Shown piece after piece: positions 36,419 through 45,095 of a DNA stretch of 64,000 nt. Source of the DNA: Mucilaginibacter sp. KACC 22063 (GTDB lineage Bacteria > Bacteroidota > Bacteroidia > Sphingobacteriales > Sphingobacteriaceae). The DNA is taken from the NCBI RefSeq assembly GCF_028736115.1, contig NZ_CP117877.1, positions 682,001 through 746,000 on the forward strand, read 5' to 3'. The translations under genes and the position numbers were made by a program. The notes beneath the pieces were generated by a model. The model did not search any database. It had not been told where the DNA came from and saw only the letters and a program-made list of their open reading frames with translations. Numbering within the stretch: position 1 is the stretch's first letter; every line of letters begins with the position of its first letter.

Positions 36419-37303
36419 TCAGGATAATACTGCGCTGCTTGTGGGTATGGCGCGGTCTACTTTTTTCACTAAACCCTGCAATACATTTCCGGGCCCAACC
36501 TCTGTAAACGAAGTTGCACCGTCTTCTAACATATGCTTTACCGTTTGTGTCCAACGAACAGCGCCGGTTAATTGCGCAATTAAATTGTGCTTAATGTGCT
36601 GAGGATCTTTATATGGCTTGGCATCAATATTTTGATAGATAGGGCAAACAGGCTCTTGTATTTCAGTAGCAACTATAGCCGCTTCCAATTCTACACGTGC
36701 CGCTTCCATTAACGGCGAATGGAATGCACCACCTACGTTTAGTTTCAATGCGCGTTTAGCACCTGCGGCTAACAGTTTTTCGCAAGCCAGATCAACACCT
36801 GCAATAGTGCCTGATATCACTAACTGGCCCGGGCAATTGTAATTAGCCGGAACCACCACATCGCTTACCTGATGGCAAATATCTTCAACGGTAAAATCAT
36901 CAAGGCCTAATACTGCCGCCATAGTTGAAGGCTGTATCTCGCAGGCTTTTTGCATCGCATTAGCACGAGCCGCTACCAGGCGCAGGCCATCTTCAAATGA
37001 TAAAGCACCGGCAGCAACCAAGGCAGAAAACTCGCCTAAAGAGTGGCCGGCTACCATCTCCGGTTTAAAGTCTTCGCCCAGTGTTTTAGCTAAAATTACA
37101 GAATGTAAGAAAATAGCAGGCTGGGTAACGCTGGTTTGTTTCAGTTCTTCGTCGGTGCCGCCAAACATAATATCGGTAATGCGGAAACCTAAAATATCAT
37201 TGGCCTGCTCAAATAATGCGCGGGCTTGTTCTGATTGTTCGTAAAGGTCTTTACCCATGCCAATAAACTGGGCACCCTGACCGGGGAAAATGTATGCTTT
37301 CAA
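36419..37303 (-). CDS. fabD: Malonyl-CoA:ACP transacylase
   Basis: 294 residues, normal length. Motifs: FPGQGAQFIGMG at the N-terminus, the nucleophile GHSLGE with Ser88, QPAIFLHSV, and VGGAFHSPLMEAA holding the catalytic His. It transfers malonate from CoA to ACP for fatty-acid synthesis. Downstream of queD and folE on the same strand, but separated from folE by a 122-base repeat-rich gap. Confidence 0.96.
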   Translation of the reverse strand: MKAYIFPGQGAQFIGMGKDLYEQSEQARALFEQANDILGFRITDIMFGGTDEELKQTSVTQPAIFLHSVILAKTLGEDFKPEMVAGHSLGEFSALVAAGALSFEDGLRLVAARANAMQKACEIQPSTMAAVLGLDDFTVEDICHQVSDVVVPANYNCPGQLVISGTIAGVDLACEKLLAAGAKRALKLNVGGAFHSPLMEAARVELEAAIVATEIQEPVCPIYQNIDAKPYKDPQHIKHNLIAQLTGAVRWTQTVKHMLEDGATSFTEVGPGNVLQGLVKKVDRAIPTSSAVLS

Positions 37304-37343
37304 TTCAGTGAGTGATTTAGTGAATTTTGAATGATTAATATTT

Positions 37344-37368
37344 AGCTACTCCTCGCAATGACGATTGT
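37344..37368. repeat. REP-like dispersed repeat
   Basis: The minus strand reads CGTCATTGCGAGGAGTAGC, which matches the widespread bacterial intergenic repeat beginning CGTCATTGCGAGGA. Only one copy is in the window; the match is from memory. Confidence 0.5.
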
Positions 37369-37377
37369 GTGGTCTTA

Positions 37378-37427
37378 TATCTTGATTCTTGGCCCTTGTT
37401 TCTCGTTTCTGGTCTCTCGTTTCTATT
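37378..37427. repeat. Pyrimidine-rich intergenic repeat, fabD-folE gap
   Basis: Plus strand contains CTTGATTCTTGGCCCTTG followed by TTTCTCGTTTCTGGTCTCTC, a run of related 7-8-base words. The same words occur, in both orientations, between der and era (60213-60245 and 60311-60337). Confidence 0.55.
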
Positions 37428-38064
37428 AAGACAGCTTACTCGAGATCAGATTTAGAAACTCGGTACGGGTTTTCTCTTTCAAAAACTCGCCGGTAAAAGC
37501 TGATGTTGTTGTAACCGAATTTTGTTTCTGTACACCACGCATGCTCATGCAAAGGTGGCGGCATTCTATTACCACACCTACGCCTATCGGCTGTAATGTT
37601 TCCTGTATACAGTCGCGTATCTCATTGGTAAGCCTTTCCTGTACCTGTAACCTGCGCGAAAACACATCAACAATACGGGGAATCTTACTTAAACCAACTA
37701 CATAGCCATTAGGAATGTACGCAATATGTGCCTTGCCAAAAAACGGCAGCATGTGGTGTTCGCACATCGAGTATACCTCAATATCTTTTACCACTACCAT
37801 CTGGCTGTACTCTTCCTTAAACATGGCCGAAGTAAGGATCTCTTTAGCATTAAGGTCATAGCCATGTGTTAGATATAACATGGCTTTTGCCATACGTTCA
37901 GGTGTTTTAAGTAAACCTTCACGTTCCGGCGTTTCGCCAATAAGTTGTAATACTTCTTTATAATGTCCGCTTAGGCTGTTAATCAGTTCAGGGTTATAAC
38001 GGTCTATTTTCTGGTAGCCATTAATACCCGCATCGCGGTCAGGTATGTTTTCGTCGTGATCCAT
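37426..38064 (-). CDS. folE: GTP cyclohydrolase I
   Basis: 212 residues. Zinc and active-site motifs are complete: [40 protein letters not shown], then [14 protein letters not shown]. It converts GTP to dihydroneopterin triphosphate. Starts 7 bases after the queD stop, so the two enzymes of the pterin/preQ0 route are cotranscribed. Confidence 0.97.
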   Translation of the reverse strand: MDHDENIPDRDAGINGYQKIDRYNPELINSLSGHYKEVLQLIGETPEREGLLKTPERMAKAMLYLTHGYDLNAKEILTSAMFKEEYSQMVVVKDIEVYSMCEHHMLPFFGKAHIAYIPNGYVVGLSKIPRIVDVFSRRLQVQERLTNEIRDCIQETLQPIGVGVVIECRHLCMSMRGVQKQNSVTTTSAFTGEFLKEKTRTEFLNLISSKLS

Positions 38065-38071
38065 AGGTTAT

Positions 38072-38491
38072 TTAATCGCCAAAATACTCGGCATAATTGT
38101 TTTCCGTCTCGGCCAGCTTTACAGAGTGCAGAAACACGCCTTCATAAGCTTCAATAGGTGCTTTAAGCTGGTTAAAAATTTCAATACACAGCAATTCGGT
38201 CGATGCCATTTTGCCCTGCATAAACTCAACATCTTTATTAATGTTCATGTGGTCGAGCTTATCGATCACATATTCATTAATAATTTTTTTAAGGTCTTTT
38301 AAATCCATCAGGTAGCCTGTAGCGTGCGTTATTTCGCCCTTTACAGTTACAAACAAATTATAATTGTGCCCGTGCCAGTTAGGGTTCGCACATTTACCAA
38401 ACATTTCCTGATTTTTTTCAGCGCTCCACTCCTCACGGTACATCCGGTGTGCGGCATTAAAATGCTCTCTGCGCGTTATATATATCATCAT
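38072..38491 (-). CDS. queD: 6-carboxytetrahydropterin synthase
   Basis: 139 residues from the ATG at 38491 (a second ATG follows at once); the frame extended to 38527 would run through the promoter. Zinc His residues are in REHFNAAHR and NWHGHNYN, with the catalytic Cys in FGKCANPNWHGH. Converts the folE product towards preQ0 for queuosine. First gene of the queD-folE pair. Confidence 0.93.
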   Translation of the reverse strand: MMIYITRREHFNAAHRMYREEWSAEKNQEMFGKCANPNWHGHNYNLFVTVKGEITHATGYLMDLKDLKKIINEYVIDKLDHMNINKDVEFMQGKMASTELLCIEIFNQLKAPIEAYEGVFLHSVKLAETENNYAEYFGD

Positions 38492-38505
38492 AATAAAAAT
38501 TGGTG

Positions 38506-38513
38506 CAAATATA
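38506..38513 (-). promoter_or_regulatory. -7 promoter box before queD
   Basis: The minus strand reads TATATTTG, an exact TAnnTTTG box, about 15 bases before the chosen ATG at 38491. Its presence inside the extended frame supports the shorter start. A -33 element is not clear. Confidence 0.55.
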
Positions 38514-38564
38514 CAAAACAAAAACACGAGGGTTGTTTTATCTTAGTCATCAAATATTTATACC

Positions 38565-39257
38565 ATGCGCGTATTAGTTGTAGCAGCCACCGGGGCTGAA
38601 ATTGCACCGCTAATTGAAACACTCGAGGCACATTCTGGCGCCTGGAGTACCGAAGAGGACAACGGCACTGTTGAGCTAGCGGGCAACGACCTTCAATTTA
38701 CAATTGAAGGCAATACGTACGAGATACTGATTACAGGGGTAGGTATGGTTGCTACCGCATATGCATTAGGCCGCCAGCTTGCCGCAAATACGTATGACAT
38801 CGTACTGAATCTGGGTATTGCAGGTAGTTTCGACCGCAGCATTGAACTTGGCGAAGTAGTGGAAGTTATTGAGGATACCTTTGCCGAGCTTGGCGCCGAG
38901 GATGATGCAGATTTCATCAGCCTTAAACAGCTGGGCTTTGGCGATATTACATTTCACCCGTCACGCCACCCATTTCTTAATATAAAGCAGGTAGGCGCTA
39001 TTACTGTAAACAAGGTGCATGGTAACGAGGCCTCGATAGAAAAAACCTTAAGCCGGATACAGCCACAATTAGAAAGTATGGAAGGTGCAGCTGTGTTTTA
39101 TGCTTGTAAACAAGCCGAGGTAAACTGTGTGCAGATCAGGGCTGTGTCAAATTATGTAGAGAAACGTAACCGCGATGCATGGAAGATTGGGCTGGCCGTT
39201 AAAAATCTGAATACCTTTGCCGGTAATGTGATATCCAGGTTGAACGTTAAAAGTTGA
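38565..39257 (+). CDS. mqnB: Futalosine hydrolase
   Basis: 230 residues. A nucleosidase fold with VLVVAATGAEIAPLIETLE, ILITGVGMVATAYALGR, VLNLGIAGSFDR and the active-site SMEGAAVFYACKQ and IRAVSNYVEKRN. It removes adenine or hypoxanthine from the futalosine-type intermediate in menaquinone synthesis. Divergent from queD and 50 bases ahead of mqnD. Confidence 0.93.
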   Translation: MRVLVVAATGAEIAPLIETLEAHSGAWSTEEDNGTVELAGNDLQFTIEGNTYEILITGVGMVATAYALGRQLAANTYDIVLNLGIAGSFDRSIELGEVVEVIEDTFAELGAEDDADFISLKQLGFGDITFHPSRHPFLNIKQVGAITVNKVHGNEASIEKTLSRIQPQLESMEGAAVFYACKQAEVNCVQIRAVSNYVEKRNRDAWKIGLAVKNLNTFAGNVISRLNVKS

Positions 39258-39300
39258 AAGTAAAAAGTACTTTGAACTTTTAGCTTTTTACTCTTAACTC
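39246..39300. repeat. Imperfect inverted repeat, mqnB-mqnD gap
   Basis: The left side has GTTAAAAGTTGAAAGTAAAA and the right side ACTTTTAGCTTTTTACTC then TTAAC, roughly reverse complementary. It is built of AAAAGT-type words; no coding role. It could form a weak hairpin between the two genes. Confidence 0.45.
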
Positions 39301-39307
39301 ATAATCT

Positions 39308-40204
39308 ATGAAACTAACTCTCGGCTTTTCGCCTTGCCCTAACGATACTTTTATTTTTGATGCGCTGATCCACGGTAAAATTGATACCGAAGGACTGGAG
39401 TTTGAGCCTTTTTACGACGACGTGGAAACGCTGAACCATAAAGCTTTTCGCGGCGAACCGGATATTACTAAATTAAGTTATCATGCGTTTGCATACGTAG
39501 TAGATAAATATGCCTTATTAGATGCTGGCAGCGCCTTAGGATTTGGCGTAGGGCCTATGCTAATCTATAAACCCCCTTTTGAAAGGTTTATAGATAAACC
39601 AGATCGAACATTTCAAGGAGAGGATGGAATTGGTGAGGTAACTGATATTTTCGGAATTGTTCCAAAACTTAAAATAGGCATACCGGGCAAATACACTACT
39701 GCCAACTTTTTATTGGGCCTGGCATTTCCCGAAGCAACTAACAAAGAGATCATGGTTTTCTCTGAAATTGAAGATGCCGTTATTTCCGGTAAAATTGATG
39801 CTGGGTTGATCATCCACGAAAACCGCTTTACCTACCAGGACAAAGGGCTTAAAAAGATCATTGATTTGGGCGACTACTGGGAGAAGCAAACTGGCTGTGC
39901 TATACCGTTAGGAGGTATTGTTGTTAACCGTAAATTGCCGTTAGATGTGCAGCTTAAAGTAAATCGCCTGGTGCGCAAATCGGTAGAATATGCCTTTGCC
40001 AATCCAAAATCGGGACTTGAGTACATACGTTCACATGCACAGGAAATGAGCGAAGAAGTAATGTACAAACACATTGATCTGTACGTAAACAAATATTCTG
40101 TCGACTTAGGCGTTGAAGGCCGTAAAGCTATTCAGCTGATGTTTGATACCGCATTGGAGAAGGGTATTATTCCTGAAATTAAAGAGAAGATATTTTTGAC
40201 ATAA
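39308..40204 (+). CDS. mqnD: 1,4-dihydroxy-6-naphthoate synthase
   Basis: 298 residues. Typical MqnD features: LGFSPCPNDTFIFDALIHG at the N-terminus, TKLSYHAFAYV, GIPGKYTTANFLLGL, and IHENRFTYQDKGL. It converts cyclic dehypoxanthine futalosine to dihydroxynaphthoate. Between LIYKPPF and KLKIGIPGKY, about residues 86-120, is an extra segment of ~30 residues (FERFIDKPDRTFQGEDGIG and on) that I do not recall in the family; its DNA carries a strong hairpin, so it may be a mobile palindromic insertion kept in frame. Confidence 0.93.
   Translation: MKLTLGFSPCPNDTFIFDALIHGKIDTEGLEFEPFYDDVETLNHKAFRGEPDITKLSYHAFAYVVDKYALLDAGSALGFGVGPMLIYKPPFERFIDKPDRTFQGEDGIGEVTDIFGIVPKLKIGIPGKYTTANFLLGLAFPEATNKEIMVFSEIEDAVISGKIDAGLIIHENRFTYQDKGLKKIIDLGDYWEKQTGCAIPLGGIVVNRKLPLDVQLKVNRLVRKSVEYAFANPKSGLEYIRSHAQEMSEEVMYKHIDLYVNKYSVDLGVEGRKAIQLMFDTALEKGIIPEIKEKIFLT
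39563..39595. repeat. Hairpin inside mqnD
   Basis: Perfect 11-base inverted repeat (ATCTATAAACC at 39563-39573 and GGTTTATAGAT at 39585-39595) around CCCTTTTGAAA. It lies in the extra segment of the mqnD reading frame. Confidence 0.7.
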
Positions 40205-40222
40205 GCCTTTATGGCTTATGTC
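40198..40222. terminator. Hairpin between convergent mqnD and E1 genes
   Basis: A 10-bp stem GACATAAGCC with GGCTTATGTC, loop TTTAT, covering the mqnD stop codon. No strong T run, so termination may be partial. Confidence 0.45.
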
Positions 40223-40226
40223 TCCT

Positions 40227-42203
40227 CTAATACTTTAATAAAACACTCATTGCTGTTTCAAGCCTTGAACTGGCTAAAAACTGCCTTTCCAACCCCAAAT
40301 CCATAGGAACGGCAGTATCCAGGCTTGCACAGCGCATAATTGGGGCATCTATATAACGGAAACAATGCTCTGTTAATGTTGCTACAATTTCTGCACCGAA
40401 GCCGCTGGTCAATGTATCTTCATGCACCACTATTGCCCGGCCTGTTTTTTTAACGCTGGCTATCGCAGTTTCCTTATCCCAGGGCTGTAAACTACGCAGG
40501 TCAATGATCTCTACAGATATTTCGGGATGCTTAGCTGCATATTGCAAAGACCAGTGTACGCCCATACCATAAGTAATAATACTTACATCTGTGCCTTCCT
40601 CTACCACACGAGCTTTACCTATCTCAACGGTGTATTCGCCTTCGGGAACTTCATCATGCAATGTGCGGTACAAATATTTATGCTCAAAGTAAATGACCGG
40701 GTTGGGGTCATCAATAGCGGCCATTAACAACCCTTTTGCATCAGCAGGGGTAGACGGGTATACTACTTTTAATCCCGGCGTTTTAGTAAACCAGGCTTCG
40801 TTAGTCTGCGAATGAAACGGCCCTGCGCCGGTACCCGCACCTGCCGGCATCCGGATCACAACATCGGCATTTTGCCCCCAGCGGTAATGCGTTTTGGCAA
40901 GGTTATTTACAATCTGGTTAAAGCCTTCGGTCACAAAATCGGCGAACTGCATTTCAATAACCGATTTATAGCCGTTGATAGATAGCCCTAAACCAGCGCC
41001 CACAATGGCCGACTCGCATAGCGGCGTATTACGTACCCTATATGCACCAAACTCCTGCACAAAGCCATCTGTGATTTTAAAAACACCGCCATATTCTGCA
41101 ATGTCCTGGCCCATTAGTATAAGGTTCGGGTGTTTCTGCATAGATAGCCTTAAACCGTCGCTTATGGCATCCATATAACGCTTTTGAACATGTTCGCCGG
41201 TACCGTTTGCAAGTTGTGGCGTATACGGACGGTACATATCGTTTACTTCGGTTTGTATATCCGATACAATATCAGGTTCATTCAATGCCCGCTCCACTTC
41301 GGCTTCAATTTTTGGGATAAAATCGTTAAGCGTGTAGCTTACCCATTTAGGCTGCAAAATCCGTTCAGCTATCAGGTATTTCTCATAACTGCTCACCGGA
41401 TCCTTTGATTTCCAGGTATCCATTAAATGCTGCGGAACATATTTGGTACCTGATGCTTCCTCATGCCCGCGACGGCGGAAGGTCATGCACTCAATAAGCA
41501 CAGGCCTTGGCTGCTGGCGTATACTTGTTGCCAGCTCTTTCACGGTATGATAAACTTCTAACAGGTTATTACCATCAATCTGGCGGCCTTCAATGCCATA
41601 ACCTTTTGCACGGTCGGCAAGGCTTTCGCATTTATATTGTTCGGTTATGGGTGTAGATAAAGCATAGCCATTATTCTCTATCAAAAATATGACAGGCAGA
41701 TTCCAAACGGCTGCAACGTTAATTGCTTCATGGAAATCACCCTCGCTGGTAGCACCCTCACCCGTAAAAACAAGTGTAGCCTTGTTTCTGCCCTGCAGTT
41801 TATCGGCCAAAGCAATTCCGGTAGCCACCGCCATCTGCGGACCCAGGTGCGAGATCATCCCGACTATTTTATGCTGCTGCGAACCGAAATGGAAAGAGCG
41901 GTCGCGCCCCTTTGTGAAACCGGCTGCCTTTCCCTGCCATTGGGCCATCAGGTTAAAAAGCGGAATGTTTCTGCTGGTGAATACACCAAGGTTTCGGTGC
42001 ATGGGTAATATATATTCGTCGGGGTTCATGGCCAGGGTGGCGCCAACTGCTATTGCTTCCTGCCCGATACCTGAGAACCATTTGCCAATACGCCCCTGGC
42101 GCAACAGCACCAACATCTTTTCTTCTATTAATCTCGGCCACACTAATGCTTTGTAAAAATTCAGCAGTGTGTCATTACTTAGATCTTTGCGGTCGAAATT
42201 CAT
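40227..42203 (-). CDS. 2-oxoacid dehydrogenase E1, alpha-beta fusion
   Basis: 658 residues from the ATG at 42203 (MNFDRKDLS). The alpha half (to ~330) has the thiamine-diphosphate motif FTGEGATSEGDFHEAINVAA through ENNGYALSTP, and the phosphorylation-loop-like GHEEASGTKY. The beta half (from ~345) has LILMGQDIAEYGGVF, RVRNTPLCESAIVGAGLG and PAGAGTGAGPFHSQTNEAWF. Together they form the E1 of a branched-chain 2-oxoacid dehydrogenase-type complex; pyruvate is the alternative substrate. The E2 and E3 genes are not adjacent. Confidence 0.9.
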   Translation of the reverse strand: MNFDRKDLSNDTLLNFYKALVWPRLIEEKMLVLLRQGRIGKWFSGIGQEAIAVGATLAMNPDEYILPMHRNLGVFTSRNIPLFNLMAQWQGKAAGFTKGRDRSFHFGSQQHKIVGMISHLGPQMAVATGIALADKLQGRNKATLVFTGEGATSEGDFHEAINVAAVWNLPVIFLIENNGYALSTPITEQYKCESLADRAKGYGIEGRQIDGNNLLEVYHTVKELATSIRQQPRPVLIECMTFRRRGHEEASGTKYVPQHLMDTWKSKDPVSSYEKYLIAERILQPKWVSYTLNDFIPKIEAEVERALNEPDIVSDIQTEVNDMYRPYTPQLANGTGEHVQKRYMDAISDGLRLSMQKHPNLILMGQDIAEYGGVFKITDGFVQEFGAYRVRNTPLCESAIVGAGLGLSINGYKSVIEMQFADFVTEGFNQIVNNLAKTHYRWGQNADVVIRMPAGAGTGAGPFHSQTNEAWFTKTPGLKVVYPSTPADAKGLLMAAIDDPNPVIYFEHKYLYRTLHDEVPEGEYTVEIGKARVVEEGTDVSIITYGMGVHWSLQYAAKHPEISVEIIDLRSLQPWDKETAIASVKKTGRAIVVHEDTLTSGFGAEIVATLTEHCFRYIDAPIMRCASLDTAVPMDLGLERQFLASSRLETAMSVLLKY

Positions 42204-42235
42204 GTACGCTAAGCTAATCAAAATTTAAAACTTTG

Positions 42236-42243
42236 TATGTTTG
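42236..42243 (+). promoter_or_regulatory. -7 promoter box for the 42264 gene
   Basis: TATGTTTG matches TAnnTTTG and ends 20 bases before the ATG at 42264. It overlaps the alternative upstream ATG at 42237, which argues for the downstream start. Confidence 0.5.
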
Positions 42244-42263
42244 GGAAATTAATGAAGCAGCAA

Positions 42264-43115
42264 ATGAAACGTATTTTTTTCACAGCCGGGGTAATTTTTA
42301 CTTGTTTAAGTAATGCTTTTTGTCAGGTAGACCGCTATATGGTTCCGGAAGATTTCTTTCCGCATAAAGGTGATACCCTGAAACTGCACTTGTTCGGTGG
42401 CAATACCTTTAGTAAAGGCGAAGAAATGAAATACGATGCGCAAAGCAAAATGAAAATCATTATGGGTGAAGCAGGCAAGGGCGGTACAGACCTTACTGCC
42501 TTAGCTAAGGATGGAGTTGCGCCTATAATAACTACCGTTTTACAAAAAGACGGTGTGCAAATGTTTACTGCCATTCAGCATACTACTGACGAAATTGACC
42601 GCAAAGACTTTGAAAACTTTCTTTCTGAAGATGGACTGGATAAGATCGCCGATAACCTGAAACAGTTTCAGCAAAGCTTTAAACAGAAGGGTGTAAGCGT
42701 GCTTAAAACCATTATTGCTGTGGATAAGAATGGCGGCAATGCTTACGAAAAGCCGATGAAGGAAGATTTCGAGGTCATTCTTGAGCAGAACCCATACAAA
42801 CAAAATTATGGCGACGATATTACCGGCGTAGTATTACTTAAAGGCCAGCCAGTTAAAGCGGCAAGGGTAAATCTGGTTATCCGCAGCGGAAAAGGTACCG
42901 AGTTTCCGCAGGAGCTTTCTACCAACGAGAAAGGGGAGTTCTATTTTAAAATGACCCGTGAAGGTGTGTATTTGCTGCGCGCCATTAACATTGTGCCTTC
43001 AAAAGATCCGGATTATGATTTTGATATAGACCAAACTTCACTGACCTTTGCTTTTAGCAGCAGTAATGTAATGCCTTACAGCTACCGCGAGTTTGGCTTA
43101 GGAAACATGCATTAA
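42264..43115 (+). CDS. Exported DUF4198-like protein
   Basis: 283 residues from the ATG at 42264, which gives a proper signal (MKRIFFTAGVIFTCLSNAFC). The mature protein has YMVPEDFFPHKGDTLKLHLF, a pattern of periplasmic DUF4198 / nickel-uptake-associated domains, then a C-terminal carboxypeptidase-regulatory-like sandwich (GQPVKAARVNLVIRSG, STNEKGEFYFKMTREGVYLL). Function unknown. Confidence 0.75.
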   Translation: MKRIFFTAGVIFTCLSNAFCQVDRYMVPEDFFPHKGDTLKLHLFGGNTFSKGEEMKYDAQSKMKIIMGEAGKGGTDLTALAKDGVAPIITTVLQKDGVQMFTAIQHTTDEIDRKDFENFLSEDGLDKIADNLKQFQQSFKQKGVSVLKTIIAVDKNGGNAYEKPMKEDFEVILEQNPYKQNYGDDITGVVLLKGQPVKAARVNLVIRSGKGTEFPQELSTNEKGEFYFKMTREGVYLLRAINIVPSKDPDYDFDIDQTSLTFAFSSSNVMPYSYREFGLGNMH

Positions 43116-43672
43116 TAGTCTGACCCTGCTATATTATTGAGATCAAACTTTGGCAGTACCGTATACCGAAGCTGTACTAAACCCGATGAGTAAGGTACAG
43201 TTTCGGTAAGTTGCAGCCCTGTACGCGCTTTGATTGACTGAAACAGTGGTTTGCCCCCACCAAGTAATACCGGGTGTACCGACAACAAAAATTCATCAAC
43301 CAAGCCATTGGCCATAAAACTGCTTAAAAGGCTGGCTCCACCAAACAACCAGATGCTTTTGCCATCCTGGTTTTTAATAGCACTAACATCGGCAACAAGA
43401 TCAGCACCTGAGACAATTTCTACATTATCATGCTCCACTTCAGCCAGTGTATTAGTAAAAACATATATTTTAGCAGAATTAAAATGACTGATCTCGCCCG
43501 TAGTTGTAAGTAATTCGTAACTCTTTCTGCCTACAAACAAGGTATCAATGGAATTCCAAAAATCAGTTAAACCATAATCCTGATCCATTAGGCACCAATC
43601 ATACTCGCCGTTTGGGCCTTCAATAAAACCATCAAGACTTACGGCCAGGTTCAATACTACTTTACGCATCAT
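43112..43672 (-). CDS. Dihydrofolate-reductase-like (RibD C-terminal) protein
   Basis: 186 residues: RKVVLNLAVSLDGFIEGPNG, TLFVGRKSYELLT, SIWLFGGASLLSSFMANGLV and HPVLLGGGKPLF are the family motifs. NADPH-dependent reductase of unknown substrate. The start overlaps the lutB stop by 4 bases, so the two genes are cotranscribed. Confidence 0.9.
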   Translation of the reverse strand: MMRKVVLNLAVSLDGFIEGPNGEYDWCLMDQDYGLTDFWNSIDTLFVGRKSYELLTTTGEISHFNSAKIYVFTNTLAEVEHDNVEIVSGADLVADVSAIKNQDGKSIWLFGGASLLSSFMANGLVDEFLLSVHPVLLGGGKPLFQSIKARTGLQLTETVPYSSGLVQLRYTVLPKFDLNNIAGSDY

Positions 43673-45054
43673 GAGTTTTCGTTATGGCGTTTTTTCCAAA
43701 GCTCGGTGAATGATTGGTCGGCAATTTTAGGTAATTCGCGGTAAGCGCCAAAACTCTTTTTAAAGAATGTTTTAAGAATTGTGTTTTTAAACTTGCCTTT
43801 GATCATATCTACCCAGCTGCGTTTCAGCATGGCTTTGCGAAACAGCGCCCAGCCCCATTGCTCTTTTTTAGTCACCATTTCCTGCTTAACAGCATCGCGA
43901 CGGTTAAGCAGCAGCATTTTATGAATATCGATCTTTACAGGGCAAACCTCGGTGCATTTACCACACAGGCTCGATGCATAGCTTAAATGCTTAAAATCCT
44001 GCATACCTTGTTCGTGCGGTGTAATCACCGAGCCTATGGGGCCGCTGTAGGTAGTTTCGTAAGTGTGTCCACCTATGTTTTTATACACGGGGCAGGCATT
44101 AAGGCATGCGCCACAGCGGATGCAATATAAACCCTGGCGTTGTTCTTTTTGCGCTAATAAATCGGTACGGCCATTATCAAGCAAGATCACATACATTTCT
44201 TCAGGGCCGTCGGTTTCACCTTCCTGCCTTGGGCCGCTGAAAATAGTATTATAAACCGTCAGATTCTGACCTGTGCCGTGCGTAGATAGCATGGGCCAGT
44301 ACAAAGCCAGATCACTGATGGAAGGGATCAGTTTTTCGATACCGACAACTGCAATATGGATTTTTGGGAAGGTGGTGCTCAGGCGTGCATTACCTTCGTT
44401 CTCGCTAATGGCTATGCTGCCTGTATCTGCAATCAGGAAATTTGCACCGGTAATACCTACATCGGCCTGTACATATTTTTCGCGCAGCAGTTCGCGCGCT
44501 TTTAAAGTGAGCTGCTCAGGTGTGGCATCTATGGGGGTTCCAAACTTCTGGTTAAAAAGTTCGGCAATGTTATCCTTAGACAGGTGCATAGCAGGCGTAA
44601 CAATATGATATGGTTTTTGGCCAAGCAACTGCACAATGTATTCGCCTAAATCTGTTTCTAAGGATTCGATGTGATGTTCTTCAAGGTATTCGTTGATGCC
44701 GATCTCCTCGGTGGTCATTGATTTGGATTTGACAACTGTTTTTGCACCGGCACGCTCAATGATGTTCAGGATTTCTTTACGGGCTTCTTCCGCATCATTA
44801 GCCCAAAGTACCTTGCCACCCCGTTTCTGAAAATTGGCTTCAAACTCTGGCAAAAACTTATCCAGGTTTTCCATTACCCGCCATTTAACTACGTGGCCTT
44901 TGCGTTTGGCATAATCAAGGTTGATCAGCCTTGCCAGGCCTTTGGCCACGGCAGTATCGTACTTACCAATGTTATAATTGATAATACGACGATGGTCCTG
45001 ATCAAAAGCTTTTACTTCAGAGTCAGCCAGAAATTTTTCGGCGGTAGCAGACAT
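43669..45054 (-). CDS. lutB: LutB-type iron-sulfur lactate oxidation protein
   Basis: 461 residues. The N-terminal LUD domain has GGKVLWANDAEEARKEI and VKSKSMTTEEIGIN; two [4Fe-4S] ferredoxin motifs follow, CIRCGACLNACP and CGKCTEVCP, and a C-terminal tail. LutB works with LutA and LutC to oxidise L-lactate to pyruvate. LutA and LutC are not adjacent here, so they must lie elsewhere if the complex is present. Confidence 0.92.
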   Translation of the reverse strand: MSATAEKFLADSEVKAFDQDHRRIINYNIGKYDTAVAKGLARLINLDYAKRKGHVVKWRVMENLDKFLPEFEANFQKRGGKVLWANDAEEARKEILNIIERAGAKTVVKSKSMTTEEIGINEYLEEHHIESLETDLGEYIVQLLGQKPYHIVTPAMHLSKDNIAELFNQKFGTPIDATPEQLTLKARELLREKYVQADVGITGANFLIADTGSIAISENEGNARLSTTFPKIHIAVVGIEKLIPSISDLALYWPMLSTHGTGQNLTVYNTIFSGPRQEGETDGPEEMYVILLDNGRTDLLAQKEQRQGLYCIRCGACLNACPVYKNIGGHTYETTYSGPIGSVITPHEQGMQDFKHLSYASSLCGKCTEVCPVKIDIHKMLLLNRRDAVKQEMVTKKEQWGWALFRKAMLKRSWVDMIKGKFKNTILKTFFKKSFGAYRELPKIADQSFTELWKKRHNENS

Positions 45055-45081
45055 GTCGGTAAAATTAAAATTTTTGCCGAC
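45054..45081. promoter_or_regulatory. Inverted repeat at the lutB start
   Basis: TGTCGG at 45054-45059 and CCGACA at 45076-45081 enclose complementary A and T runs, giving an 11-bp near-perfect repeat that abuts the lutB ATG. It could be an operator or an RNA hairpin that hides the start codon. Confidence 0.45.
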
Positions 45082-45095
45082 AATAATCCAATAAG

